A stretch of 64,000 nucleotides of DNA from Dermanyssus gallinae. Lineage: Eukaryota > Arthropoda > Arachnida > Mesostigmata > Dermanyssidae. Numbering within the stretch: the first letter of the stretch is position 1; every line of letters begins with the position of its first letter. Location of the stretch: contig QVRM01001473.1 of NCBI GenBank assembly GCA_003439945.1, forward strand, positions 934,001 through 998,000, written 5' to 3'. Under the pieces are notes generated by a model. That model worked only from the letters and a program-made list of their open reading frames with translations, had not been told where the DNA came from and searched no databases. A program made the position numbers and the translations under genes. Positions 23,056 to 35,150 of this stretch are shown in pieces.

Positions 23056-24281
23056 ATAGCATGCGACAGAGTGTGCGCAATAAGGTCTCAAGGACTAATC
23101 GACACAGTCCAACTACGAATTTCTGAGAATCCTTTTATCTCAATCAGCAATCTTGCGCGTTAGTTTAACATGGTAATAGCAATCATGTGCAAACTTGTTC
23201 TCGAGAGCCTCTGTACAATTCCTATGTCCTACAGGTCAGACAAATTCTCTCTGAAGCTTCGAAAGCCAAAAGACTTGCTTGATACCATTTACTCCTCACT
23301 TCAGCGAAGCACGAAGCATTTGTAAGCCGTCTTCGTTTCTCTTTGCCAAAGAGAACCGATTTGAATTTGTTGGACACCTATGTACTGATCGTAATAGAGC
23401 AAAAAACTAGATGGGGACATTTTGACTGGGGCTGATCAATGCAGTTTCGGCCTTGGGTTAAAGGGGTGATGAACGTGAGCGGGGGCCATATTAAATAAAA
23501 AATGTTCGTAAGGAGTTTTCCTTTCGACTTGACGCAAAAGTGCGTCTAAATATATGTTTAGTTTAGGGACGTGCTCAAAATGGACGATAAAGTACGCCTC
23601 AATTTAGGCGGCTGAATATATATATATATATATATATTGATAAGGTTGCGTTGCAGTCACACTCGGTCGGATCGGTGTAATCCACTCATCAGGTACCAGT
23701 TAAATTGCTTAAGTGCGATTTTATTTGAGCTGCAGAGCTACACAAGAAATAGGCGCTTGGCACATCCTATTAGTCGATTGTGTCAAAATGGAGCCAGTGG
23801 TTCACATTGTTTGAACACCAGACTGCGGTCACTCTCATTGTTTGTGCCGCCTGTCATGCGTGTGCTGGCTAAACACGCGACTTCACTAAATTGCTACTGG
23901 TAAGCTACTGATCTCATGTATTCGTGTCTTACTTTGTGAAAAAGGCAGACCTTTTTTTTATATACACGTACTGTCTTCTGCTCTTGGCTGATTGGCTTTT
24001 ATAGTTCAAGGAAAATGTTCCCCACACGGTAATGAAAAAATGCGAGAAGAACACTAATGTGGTAAAGATACTGTTTTACGCAGTCCTTATAACACAAGTC
24101 TTTCCATGTAGTAGCTGAGAACTCCCTGATACTGGCAATTTTTTAAAAGTTTTTGATAATTCCAATAATAGTAGTTCTGGTTGTTAAGCGATACTAATGG
24201 CGTAAGAGCAAATACACGAAAACTAGAGTGTATTTTAGAAATTCACAGGTAAGTTTTGTTCTATTAGCTCCGACGCCATGA

Positions 24282-24354
<73 letters not shown>

Positions 24355-25390
24355 ATGATAAAAACATCCTAAATGTTGTATCTCTACATTCAATAAAAAC
24401 GCAACTAAAGTGGAAAATGCTCTACAGCATTTTAAAGAACGGAGGCAAAACAAATTATGCATTGAAGCACCACTTAAATAGCTGCATGCAAAGAGATGCG
24501 TCAGTGCGTGTCGTGTCTCACCCGATAAGCAGAGTGGTCCTGGGCAACTGAGTGCAAACATTTCAGCCAAATGCCTACTGGCACCATCGTCGTTTCAAGC
24601 TATGATCCTGTAATCATATCAGCGTGGGACGGGCGGGTTACTGAATTTTGTGAACTTCTTTTTTAACCTGTCAGCTATTCTGAAGAAGCTGACGCCATAT
24701 TAAACGTGCCACCGTTTAAGGTCCCAGGGCCCAATCTAATCACGAGCAAATATGTGTACTCGTGTATGCAACAAGCGACCTTCCATATATTTTATTCCAC
24801 TTCTTTTCTCAACAATATGTTTAAAAGTCCCAGCCATCCCCGGAACGGAACATTGATATTTTGAGTGTCAACTCCAAAGATATTTTCTTTTGGGTTATCC
24901 TTTTAACGAGCAAAGTGGCCCAGTGGCAGAGTTATTGCCTTGTGAGTAAGGTTGTGAGTTTAAGACATATACCCTCTTGACATAGTTTCCAATTTTGACA
25001 GAGTGAACTATAATCGGTCATAATCGGACGAAAAATGCCAAGAGCGCAGATATCTCAACAAAAAAAACGGTGCATTACTATTCACCCCCTATTATTAATA
25101 TTATTATAACCTTATTTCACCTTTAACGCTCCCACAACTTTATAGACGCTCGTAATAGGTTAATGTCCATGCCACAAAAGCGTATAAATGCATTCATCGT
25201 TGTTTGCGTTCTCATTACTGGACTTATGTGAGCTTTCTTTAGTAGAGCAATGTAGCAACTGCCGCCGCATATTCATTAATATAATCCCTCTATGGCTATA
25301 TCTAAAAAAGAGGGGATCTATAGGTACTAACGTCCTACCGAAAAATAGCAAAGTAAAAAGCGTAATCAATTTAATCAATCAAACAAATTT
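23054..25390. other. Unassigned sequence
   Basis: No gene supported. It includes a TA run (24283-24350) and a tRNA-like remnant near 24905-24970. Open frames of 88 and 111 codons carry no known motif. Confidence 0.4.
24905..24972 (+). mobile_element. Possible SINE remnant (tRNA-like)
   Basis: GTGGCCCAGTGGCAGAG resembles a tRNA A-box region, and GGTTGTGAGTTTAAGAC could be a decayed B-box. No 3' tail or target duplication is recognisable. Confidence 0.4.
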
Positions 25391-25395
25391 ATCTC

Positions 25396-26702
25396 ATGTC
25401 TTAGCGGGTGAATTAAGCAGAATAACAACGCTTGGGCTTATTTTACGGCTCGACGGAAACAAAAGCAGACCTCCTATCAGAGGTTTTATCTGTGTTGGAA
25501 CGATGAGCTTAGTCCGACGCCTTACGAATAACGAAAAGGCCCAAATCAAGATTTATACGGACTTCGGTCTCTCTAATCGCAAACTTTCTTGTCGATTGGA
25601 GCGTTTTCCCCAAGTAATAAACAACTTCGTGAATTTAGGTGAAAATTGCGCCGTAAAAAGAGAAGAGCACCGGGCGTCTATATGCCGTTTCAAAACGAAG
25701 CAAGCGTCAAACTGTGCGCTCTGGGCAAGGGCATTTGTGCCGGCGGCTGATGTGCGAACGAACGTGCGAAATGTGCAAAATCACCTCCGGACGATACATT
25801 GACTCACGCGAAAAAAAAACACTAAATAAACGACGGTTGTCTGCTGACAGCTCGTCTTGACTTCGCCCAAGATACGATGTCATGGACCACTAAGTGGCAC
25901 AGAGTGCTCTTTTGGAACGAAAAAGTTCTGCTTTGATGGACCGAATGGATTTAACTATTATTTAGCCGCGATGTGCGCAAGGAGGAACGCATTTTGTCAA
26001 AACTTCACTCAGCTAACGGTTCGGTGGTGATCTGGGCCGCTGTCGGATATCATAGAAAGTCGTCAATTGTGTTTCTAGACGGTCGTGTTTATTCGACGCG
26101 CTATTGAGATCTACTAGAAGAGCAATCGGCCCATTTTAAGCTGATGCCAGACTTCGTTTTTCATCGTTCGCTTCATCACTCGTTCAAACAACGTCACATT
26201 GAGGTTCTACGCTGGCCTACAGTCGCACCTGATCTTAATATCATCAAGAATGTATGGATCCGGCTCGCCCGAAAGGTTTACACCGGCAAAAAAAAAATTC
26301 TAACCAGGTAGAACCTTGTGAAGGCTTGGGGCGAGCTCCTACAGGACGTCATCTGAAACTTGTCCAACGCTATACCAAACCGCATTTTTGAGGTCATTCG
26401 ACTTAACGGGAAGTTTACTTCGCTTACTCCGTCGAGCCGTTAAATGAGCCCAAATGTCGTTATTCCGCTCAATTAACTCGCTAAGACATACATCTTGCTA
26501 GTGGCTGTATATTTTTTTCGCGGTGTAACTTTGTCAGATGTAAAAAATTCGTGTTTTTAAGTAATCTGAAACCCCAAATGTCAATGAAATTTTCTGCTGT
26601 TACTCTATGAGCATGTATTACTGTAGTCTTTACACGATTCTATATAATAATGTGTGTAATTTGGTTAAAATGGGTGGCTCTATCTTTTTTTCGCGGACTG
26701 TA
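25396..26702 (+). mobile_element. Tc1-family transposon copy 2, decayed
   Basis: A second copy of the element at 3077-4412, same strand, also cut at its left end (starts ATGTCTTAGCGGGTGAATTA). The internal inverted repeat reappears as GCTCAATTAACTCGCTAAGA near 26459-26478. The right end again has two subterminal repeats: GTGGCTGTATATTTTTTTCG near 26502-26521 and GTGGCTCTATCTTTTTTTCG near 26674-26693, with the element ending CGGACTG at 26700 before TA. Confidence 0.8.
25500..26390 (+). pseudogene. Tc1-like transposase remnant 2
   Basis: The DNA-binding region reads RRLTNNEKAQIKIYTDFGLS and RKLSCRLERFPQVINNFVNL. The catalytic core is damaged: the block that should hold the second Asp (HDNAPIHTSR in copy 1) is deleted after MPDFVF, and the third motif reads APDLNIIKNVWIRLARKVY, with Lys in place of the catalytic Glu. 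Frameshifts are present. It shares the Lys with copy 1. Confidence 0.8.
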
Positions 26703-27114
26703 TCTACACGTGCGCAGTATTAAAATCTGTTTCCTAAAATAAGATACATGGTTTATTGTACTAGTCTCAATATATCAGCTTATTTCTCGTCGTCGGCCCT
26801 CGTATTTGAACACACGTTATAACGAGAATTCAGCGAACACTTGTCTGAGGGAAATTCCACAAGATCTCCTTGAAGCGTTTTTGCAAGCTTTACTGAGAAC
26901 ATTGGTGAACGATGCGAAATAGATTATTTCTTCTTTGAAAGTCGTGATTGATCGAATGTATACAATATAATCATTTTTTGACTAAGAAGACTACGTGTGT
27001 GCATAACACTAATATATAATGAACAACATGCCTAATTATAAAGCGTTAACCTTTTCTAGTATATACGTTTATAGAGTCTATACGCCGTGAGAGGACAACT
27101 GAATACTAGTTTTC
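26703..27114. other. Unassigned A/T-rich sequence
   Basis: Nothing recognisable. Confidence 0.3.
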
Positions 27115-27129
27115 ATGACGGCGCCATGT

Positions 27130-27440
27130 CTCGAACATTTTGTTTCGCTAAACTCTGCGTGTGGTGGCATCGTGGCCTGGGTAGCAAGTCCGCAGGGGGT
27201 GCCACACGGCTGTATACTTGGCCCGCTGCTATGGAACATAGCTTATAACGACGTGTTGCTGGGGGACCTTCGCTCCGGATCCGACCTCCTTGCCAACGCG
27301 GACGACCTCGTGCTCACCGTTCAGGCTCGCACACCGGAGCAGCAGCAGCATCGGCGGGAAAGACTGCTTCCACGACATCTTGAACACGTTTGACATCGAA
27401 CACACTTGAGGCGAGTCTACCCAGCATCTGCAAGTCAATG
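27130..27440 (+). mobile_element. R1/Jockey-type LINE scrap
   Basis: The plus strand encodes GVPHGCILGPLLWNIAYNDV, a reverse-transcriptase motif of R1/Jockey-group LINEs (usually GVPQGSxLGPxLWN). It continues to LANADDLVLTVQARTPEQQQ, where the catalytic YADD/FADD has become NADD. The fragment is short and surrounded by unrelated sequence. It belongs to a lineage similar to the R1 at 47205-50530, which reads YADDLAITVQAKTAEE at the same place. Confidence 0.7.
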
Positions 27441-27941
27441 CAGAAGCATTTGTCTTTGTGACGAAGATTTTAACGACACACTAACTCGCAAGTCTATGGC
27501 AAACAACCAGCCCTATGCGCATTCCTCAAGCCTTCGGGGAAGAAGCTAGCCATGAGTACACCTGCACTTCTTCCCCCCATTGTGTGAAATATCCGCCGAG
27601 GCAGTTGCCAGTCGATGGATGGGCTTTCGGAGTCCCATGCTACCGGCCCACACTTGCAGACGACTTTCCTGCAGTGGTGTCGGTGTGTGCAACCGCACCT
27701 TCCAGTTACTCCTCTAGACAAAAAAAAAGAGAGACCGCCCAGAAAGCTTAATACACTTAATACATAAATAATACATAAAACAAATACATAATAAGCTTAA
27801 TACATAAAGATTAACCATGGTTGCTCTAAAATTATATTAGACTCTAGGTGTGTCCATTAAGGGTTATGTTCTAGTGTTCGCGTATTCAACAACTTATTTC
27901 ATCCTAAGCAACAATAACTAATGTGTAATCTTATCTAACTA

Positions 27942-29224
27942 TTAGGTAAGTCAAAAAGTTCGTCGGCTTTTTTACCCGATTTTAAAGAGCCTTATTTATG
28001 CAGACAACAGTATTTTTATTCAATATATATTGACCGTTTTGTTCGATAACCTTCGCCCATCGCCTCGGTAGATCCATGATTCCTTTCTCCCAGAACGTCT
28101 TGTCCTTCTCGTCGAAATACTGAGTAAGGTGATTTTTTATAGCCTCCAAAGATTCAAATGTTGTGCCATCAAGGGAGTTCTGGAGAGACCTGAACAAGTG
28201 ATAATCAGATGGTGCAAGGTCGGGACTATAAGCTGGGTGCGGCAGCACATCCCAGTCAAACTCCGCCAATTTTTGCCGGGTGGCCAAACTTTTGTGTGGT
28301 GTCGCCTTATCATGTTGAAAAGTGACGCCCCACCTGTTTGACAATTCCGGGCGCCTCGTTGCTACTGCAGCCTTCAAATCTTCGAGTTGTCTGCAGTAGA
28401 CGACGGAGTTGATCGTCTGACCCATTGGAAGCAGCTCAAAATACACGACGCCCTTACAGTCCCACCAGCAGCACAGCATAACCTTCTTCTGATGAATTTC
28501 GGGTTTAGGGATAGCTGCGGCCTGAGAACCTCTGGGGACCCAACTTCTTTTCTGTGTTACGTTTCTGTAGAGTATCCATTTTTCATCGCCGGTTATCAAT
28601 ATCCTCAGAAATGGCTCATTCGAGTTCTTCCGGGGGAGTGCGTGACAAGTATCGACTCGCCCTTCAAGCTGCCTATCATTGAGGTCGTGTGGTAGCCAGA
28701 TATTCCGCTTGCACGAGAAACCTGCATCATGGAGGCGATTCCAAACGGTTCCGTGGGAGACTCCCGTTACATCTTCAATTTCTTTTCTGGTCAAACTTGG
28801 GTTCGAAGTAACAAGGCTTATGACTTCGTCGGTCTCCACAACATTGGGTCGTCCTGACCTCGGTTCATCTTCGAGATTGAAGTTTCCAGCTTTGAAACGG
28901 GCGAATCGCTTTTCGACTGTCGATTTGTGTACTGCGTTTTCGCCGTAGACTGCACATATCCTCCGGGTTGTTTGCGCTGCACTTATGCCTTCACGGTAGG
29001 AGAACAACATAATGTGTCGAAAATGCGTAATTTTGTCCTCCATTGCAAACAGCTGCCAATTCCGCAAACGAAACGGTAAAGTTGGAACCGGTATACCGTC
29101 GCGCCGCCACGGGTCTGCTCCTGAATGTAAACACCCAGCCGCACTCTCAGGCGGCCCTGCTGCAGAGCGCGGAAATTTCAAAGATGTGGTCCCAGAAAGC
29201 CGACGAACTTTTTGACTTACCTAA
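27942..29224 (-). mobile_element. Mariner transposon, structurally complete
   Basis: A 1283 bp mariner. The terminal inverted repeats are perfect over 29 bp (27942-27970 and 29196-29224), starting TTAGGTAAGTCAAAAAGTTC. TA sits immediately outside each end (27940-27941 and 29225-29226), the usual target duplication. The transposase is encoded on the minus strand without interruption. Length, ends and open frame are all typical of a recently mobile mariner. Confidence 0.95.
27982..29043 (-). CDS. Mariner transposase
   Basis: A cut-and-paste transposase acting at TA sites. The likely start is the ATG at 29043 (MEDKITHFRHIMLFSYREG), giving 353 residues, close to the usual 345-350. The frame stays open 46 codons further upstream, but those residues are unlike any mariner N-terminus. 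Residues 1-110 hold two helix-turn-helix units, with GRPNVV and VSHGTVWNRLHDAG. The WLPHDLN motif corresponds to the family's WVPHELT. The DD34D triad is visible: ITGDEKWI, FQHDKATPH and YSPDLAPSDYH. The second motif has DKA where most mariners have DNA, so activity could be lowered. Confidence 0.93.
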   Translation of the reverse strand: MEDKITHFRHIMLFSYREGISAAQTTRRICAVYGENAVHKSTVEKRFARFKAGNFNLEDEPRSGRPNVVETDEVISLVTSNPSLTRKEIEDVTGVSHGTVWNRLHDAGFSCKRNIWLPHDLNDRQLEGRVDTCHALPRKNSNEPFLRILITGDEKWILYRNVTQKRSWVPRGSQAAAIPKPEIHQKKVMLCCWWDCKGVVYFELLPMGQTINSVVYCRQLEDLKAAVATRRPELSNRWGVTFQHDKATPHKSLATRQKLAEFDWDVLPHPAYSPDLAPSDYHLFRSLQNSLDGTTFESLEAIKNHLTQYFDEKDKTFWEKGIMDLPRRWAKVIEQNGQYILNKNTVVCINKAL

Positions 29225-29226
29225 TA

Positions 29227-31420
29227 GTAGTATTGGATTTGAGCTTCAGCCACTAAAATAAACTTAAATCATTAGGCCGCTATCGCTGCTACCGCAACTG
29301 CTTGCCAATATTTTGCCATTTATTAGGCACAAAAAGATCACCAGCTGGCAACCAGTGACAAGAGATTTAAAAGAAAAATAGAAATAACTATTTGCGATGA
29401 GTCAATCTGTTATTGTGTTACTATGTAGCGGCACCAAGTTAAATCATACAAATATTTGGCGTGTAGCTGGAATTTGACTCAAGTACCAAGCCAAACAGGT
29501 CATTCATGGCCAATTGGGAGGCAAATGTATTACGGGCCAAAAAGGAAATTGGCGTTCTAGTGATTTCTAAGTTACTTGATTTGTGTAGTGGAATCACACG
29601 ATCTTTTGCAGATAGTGCACGCCGGAAATCGCATAAATAGATTGTTTGCGTGGTCTATGATCTGCCTAAGATTAAGCAGTACTCTGGAATTTCAGGCGAT
29701 TTTACGTAGGACGTACGTTTGATTTAGTCTTGAGTGCTATGTAATTGAAATAAAGTTAATTTTGAAGTAAATAATAACCTTTGCGACAAACCTGCCAATG
29801 TCGTGTCGAAATAGTGATGTTTTAGGCTATCACATATTTGTTTCATAGTGTAAGTGAATATTTTAGCGCAAACATACCATATGCATACGATGATGATAGA
29901 AATACTTTATTCAAGATCAATTGTATAATTACAGCGTGTCTTCACGGAGCTTGCAGGTGACCCTCTAAGGAAACATGTTGCTAAAAACATATTTTTGGAA
30001 TTAACTTTGGCCCAACATTTCTGTTACGTTTTGATGTTTAGTGTGTTTGAAAGCTGCTGAAATAAAATCCGCTCCCACAAAATCGTCTGGAACATGGAAT
30101 CTAATGCTGTAAATTTTTCATAAGACAGTGGTACTTAAAAAAAGGTACATATCTTGAAGTTTGGTGGAACTCGGCACGAAAATAATTTTTCCCAATGGAT
30201 GGAAAGGTGGAAACGTCAAGTAACTAAGCATTTTCGACATAATTGTTATATTTTAAATCTTCACGTCCAGAATTGTAAAATTTTGCCACGACGTTTCCGC
30301 TCCCTCCTACAATTGGGATACATTTTTTTTCTGCCGAGTTCTACTAAACCTTAATCTATGCACATGTTGTTTGTTATGTTAGACCCTATATAGATATGTA
30401 CACTCTTTGTTTCCGTATTTGCCACCAAAGTACGCAGTACATGATCAACATACAACTACTCGGTTATTTCGTCGAGATGGTTTTCTGGATCTCATTTAGT
30501 ACATATGTTTGCCTGTTGACGTTTTTGAAGTACATCGGTATCGTCTCGTGCATGCAAATCGAATCTAAACAAGAAAACAAAAATAACTATGTGATTTAGG
30601 ACAAGAGAAACGACAACGACAAATGTCATTGTTGTTGGTGTCGTAGAAGTGGCAGTCCTCGTTGTTGTTATCCTGATAAGTACGCTATACGTGCAGAATC
30701 ATGATATCTGGCGTAATGCGACGGCACTGCATTAGTTTCGTGACGCAGAGCAGATCGTCAGACCGTATACGTTATCATTGTTGTTGTTATTACAGCGGAT
30801 ATGTAAAGTTGTTGTTGTTGCTGCTGCATTTATTTTAGAGTGTATGTGTTGGTGCTGTTTGTTTTTTGTTATTGAAAACGAAATTGCTCTTCTGTAAGAA
30901 TGTATACCGCTCAAAGTAAAAACGCAGTATTCAAATAACTGCCCAAAGGTCCAGACTGGGGAGGATAGCCGAGCGCTAGGAGTCGGGGCTTGAATGCAAG
31001 AGGACGCATTGAAAAAAATTGCAAAGTGGTATTTCTTTTTGGTGTTGCTATTTTAGGCAACAAATGAAAAAGTTATTATAAATATATAATAATGAATTCC
31101 ACTATCAGCAACAAAAAATTTACTAAGATATGTTTGTTTTCATCACCGCGAGCGTTTTGTTTTAATGCTTATATGACTATGTATGGATGCAATACTTACG
31201 TCGTCGCTGTTGGTGCCGTTATTGTTTTTGTCAATGCTCGCATCTAATCGGGAACTGCGTAAGCATGACCGGAATTTTGTCACGTAAAAACGGCGTTTCT
31301 TCTCCTTGGTGTAAGCAATACTGACCCAGTCGTCACCTGACTTGGCAATAAGTTGTATCGGTGTTTTAAGTCTGCTATCGTAAGCAACGCAAGGGCGGTT
31401 TCGTGAACGTTAGATGTTGG
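29227..31420. other. Unassigned sequence
   Basis: No gene supported in about 2.2 kb. It contains one SINE-like remnant (30958-31030) and short TTG patches (30780-30835). Confidence 0.4.
30958..31030 (+). mobile_element. Second SINE-like family, copy 1
   Basis: GGATAGCCGAGCGCTAGGAG followed by TCGGGGCTTGAATGC resembles tRNA A- and B-boxes. The same layout occurs at 46612-46680 (AGATAGCTTGGCATTAGGAG, then GGGTTTGAATCC). Both share a downstream CGCATTG and GCAAAG. The tail and target duplications are not visible. Confidence 0.5.
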
Positions 31421-32186
31421 CTGGGAATTAGCCCAAAAAGTTTCCAAAAAGCCTTGCGGAATTACGATGCATTTTTTTTCTGTTTCGAATAAGTAAAACT
31501 AAACATCCTCGAGTCTGCCGAGGACGTGAGTTATGTAGAAGGTCCACTCGCCACCTGGCTAGTTCACCCAAACCTTGATACACGGGATCGGAGTCCTTAC
31601 GCGGTTCCCGGGCGCTCCGATCGGAGTGGATCTCCATCGGCCTGACAAAAGGTCGAGAACACAATTTCTCCTTCTTTTACCTTTGCCAAATTTTCTTTCA
31701 GGTGGAAAGAAGTCAAGTGGTCTCTAAATCCCCGGGGGACTGTACTAGCCAGAACAAGAGCAGCCGCCGTGTTGGACGTTTTTGTGGCGACTGCAAAGGC
31801 GAACTCGGGCAGTACAGTTGACGGCCACGCCGGTATCAGATCAAATGGTGGAACCGACCTACACATAATAAAGTGTCGTCTTGACATCCGTAAGCTGGGG
31901 TAAGCGGACTTGGAGGATCACTGCAAAGTAGTGTGCGAACGCCAGAAATTCGGTGCCTTCCGAGATGCAGTTTAAACGTAAGACATCATGATATGCGAAA
32001 TTCGAGCTGTGGGGAATCCCGGCAGGGCCTCCGCTCCATTAACTCCTCTATGTCCGAGAGGATTTATCGGCCGCCTTTGAACCTGTATTGTGTTGGTCAG
32101 AGTGAGCCGTGCTCCTCTGCAAAGCAACCTAGGGGTGACTCATTTTATTGGCTTTATACCTTTGGTGCTAACTTGGGCTAACTGCC

Positions 32187-32230
<44 letters not shown>
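31420..32230. other. Unassigned sequence, possibly retroelement-derived
   Basis: Open frames of 96 (minus) and 82 (plus) codons have no recognised motif. A TA run closes the segment at 32189-32229. Confidence 0.35.
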
Positions 32231-32233
<3 letters not shown>

Positions 32234-35150
32234 ATCCTTTTTGGTTGGAATACAAGATTGGCTTTCTCTAAAGTCATGGGGAGACGGAGTATCCGTGTGG
32301 CTACGTTAGCCACTATATCTGGGAACTTCTTAAAGAGTACCTTTACGGTGGAGACTGAAATGCCATCAAGACCTGGTGTCCTACTATTTTTCAGTCATAT
32401 ATCCACAGCAAGTACCTAGCCCGAGGTGTCCTCTGGAACATAGTCCTCAATCGCTCCTACTTTATACAGCGCTCTGTCCAAAGACGAATGTTGGGAGGAG
32501 AGCATGTGTGTTACCCAGTGACGTTCATTGGGGAGAAAGCTTGAGAGAGATTCCTGGCACGCTCGCGGAGCAGCTCCTAGGGCCGTTTTTATTACTGATC
32601 CTCTAGCTCTGATAAGAAAACCCTTTAGCAGCGTTCTTTGCTCCCAGCTATAGCTCTGCGCAAGCGAGTTCTTAGACGCTGAAATTTGCAGTATTGTTGT
32701 ATGGCAGGAGCGTGGTCATCCGTGCTACTGCGCCTTGTGCTGGTGGCGCCAGCGTCCGTGGGCTCACGCAATCTCCTTGTTCCCCCAGTATTTTAATAAA
32801 GCCGGTCGGTAGCGCCCCGGTGTCATAGTCTAAACAATAGTCATCTCTCAGAGTTTCTTTGTCGAATAGTACGGTTTAGTTTAAAACTTAAAAACCTTCT
32901 CTTGTTTGCAGATTGTCAAGTTAATGCTATTCCACCGTAGTAGTAGATAGGGTCCATCCCTCCATAAAAGGCGATCATATTCTATTGCTAGCCATTTCAC
33001 CAGCACTGCGCCTCTTCTGTTAGCGTTGGCTTACCCTTAGGTAGTTAAAACATCATTCTAAAAAAACTACTAATGGCAGCGAACAGTTCATAGCTGATTA
33101 ATTTTTGTTCTCTAGCATGTCTTCCAGATATTCCAGCTTTTCGACGGGGCTGCTATAGAACAAGTAAAAACGACATATTCTGTCTATGTCAGTTTATATC
33201 AGAATAAGGATGATGCTTCACCTCTATTCGTGGCTCAGTAGCAGTTTAAGGTGCTTTGAATATTACTTTTGTGTTTTTGCGGTCGCCCGTCACACTTTTC
33301 GATACGTTTCTAGCAGCCAATTTAACGTTTGGCTATCTAATAAGGGAAAAAGCTGATTCTCTTCTTGACGCTATCGCTCACAGCATTGGGAGAGAGGCAC
33401 TTTCTTCTGCAGCCCGTTGCTCTATCAGCGATGAACGTATGTCCCTCTTTAACCAGGATGTCTGGAAACCCTCGTCGCCCGCAGCAGGCGTGTTAAAAAT
33501 GGGTTCTAAGGCTCTATCCTTTAGGGTTTCCGGGTGATATGTTGGGATGTGAGGTTGACTTGACGCGTGGGGACTGGGCCTAATTGGCGCCTGGCCTCTA
33601 TTATTTTGGACCGGTAGTTTAGAATGGCAGAAAAGATGGCTGAGTGTTCGGCAACTACGCAGTTATAGCGCGAGGGTGCTAAACTCTCGTGCATACTTTT
33701 GAGTTGCGGCCTAGTCTACTGCACTTGTGCCAGCGCTTGGCTGCCAACTCAATGCATGCTAGTATGCGCGTACATTACTCTACTCTAAAATTGGACAAGA
33801 TGCCTAAGTAAGTTGGATTTGTCCTATTGTGGTTTGTGGCGTCAGCTCAGCCGACGCCAGAGCCGACCATCGACCTCGGAACCCATTTTGAGGCATGTCA
33901 ACGACAAGCGGGTCAGCAATGCCTATGATATGCCATAGGGCTTGCTCATTGCGTCATTCCTTTAAACACGCTCCTTACTATAAGCCTGCGCAGTTTTGAT
34001 TCGGCAGGCCTATACACCCCGATTGGTCTCCGCTAAGAAAAACACCCCTTGCGGTATCAACAGCATCACACCGATCTTCTTCCTGATTTCCAGCTATTCC
34101 CGTCGCCATAGTTCTCAAAGTGACGAAGGAGCTCAGTGCGGCGCCTGGTCGCTTCGTATTTTTGGCCTCCACTATCTAGTCTTTAATGAGCCTGAGCGAG
34201 GTGTCGTTACTTAATGTTAGGCCCCGGAAGAAGACTTGCGATCTTCGTGAGAAGGTGGGCACATTACCCCTGTTAGTGCTAGACCCCGCTCCGCCATCTA
34301 GTCGGTCAATAGATTATCTTTGCCGGCTGTACGGCGTGATCTCCATGTTGTGTAAAAAAAGTTGAAATCTCCCGTAACTAAAACAGTGTAACCGGGGTGT
34401 CCTTGTAACGGTGTCACGAGCTCTTTAAGCAACTCATGGAATTCGTCTAGTGTTTTGTTGGGAGAAAAGTAGCATGAGTATGCTACTAAAGAAATATATG
34501 GGAAACTGACCTCTGCGAATCCTTGTCCGTGACCATGAAGCTGCATAGCCAGATAATTTTATTGACCGGCCCACCAAATTGAGGTGTCTACAGCGTTGTA
34601 TTTTAAGTAGTTTAACGTAACTGCGTGCTATGAAGGCGTTCGGCTTAGGCAGAAAGTAAGAAAAGAAGATATCTCGCATTCTGCCAGTCTGATCGTCCGC
34701 CCTCGGCCGGTACCGTAATATTCTGGCGGGGGAATCTATGTTGGCGGGCGCTTGGTTGAGAATCCTGCTCAGCACTGCGTTCAAAATCAGCCACTTCTTT
34801 CTCGGCTGTTTCCGTTGTTTGTTTGCGGGTGTCCTGCACTTGTGTCCTATAAGCGGGATACGCCATGCTGTCGGCGGGATGGCCTTGTACGTCGTAGGCG
34901 AAGCATTGGATTCTCGTACTGTATGTTCTGTATAACCCCAGCGATGGCACATGCGTCTGACGGATTTTTCTGCCTTGCAGGAGTGGGCATTGTGACCAAG
35001 GTGTTGGCACTTAAAGCAGGTTGAAAGGCGCACTTATGCCTCCGAGCGACACGAAGTCCCTCCTGCAGAGATGTTCCGTTGGGTCTGCAGTTGGCGGGCA
35101 ACCAGCGGAGAACTCCAGGTGGAGGAAATGTCTCGAACGCCGCCACTCTG
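32230..35150 (-). mobile_element. R1-like LINE, heavily decayed
   Basis: Minus strand, read from high to low coordinates. At 34850-35033 is a gag-like ORF1 end with the zinc knuckle CFKCQHLGHNAHSC (CX2CX4HX4C) and a degenerate second knuckle. At 34298-34546 is an APE-type endonuclease block, SCYFSPNKTLDEFHELLKEL and TVLVTGDFNFFYTTWRSR. At 32316-32380 is the start of the reverse transcriptase, RTPGLDGISVSTVKVLFKKF. The order gag, endonuclease, RT is that of R1/Jockey-group LINEs. Stops and frameshifts are everywhere and the rest of the RT is missing. Confidence 0.65.

Noticed and set aside
34738..35024. Plus-strand frames over the zinc-knuckle region
   Set aside because: They are antisense shadows of the minus-strand gag remnant.
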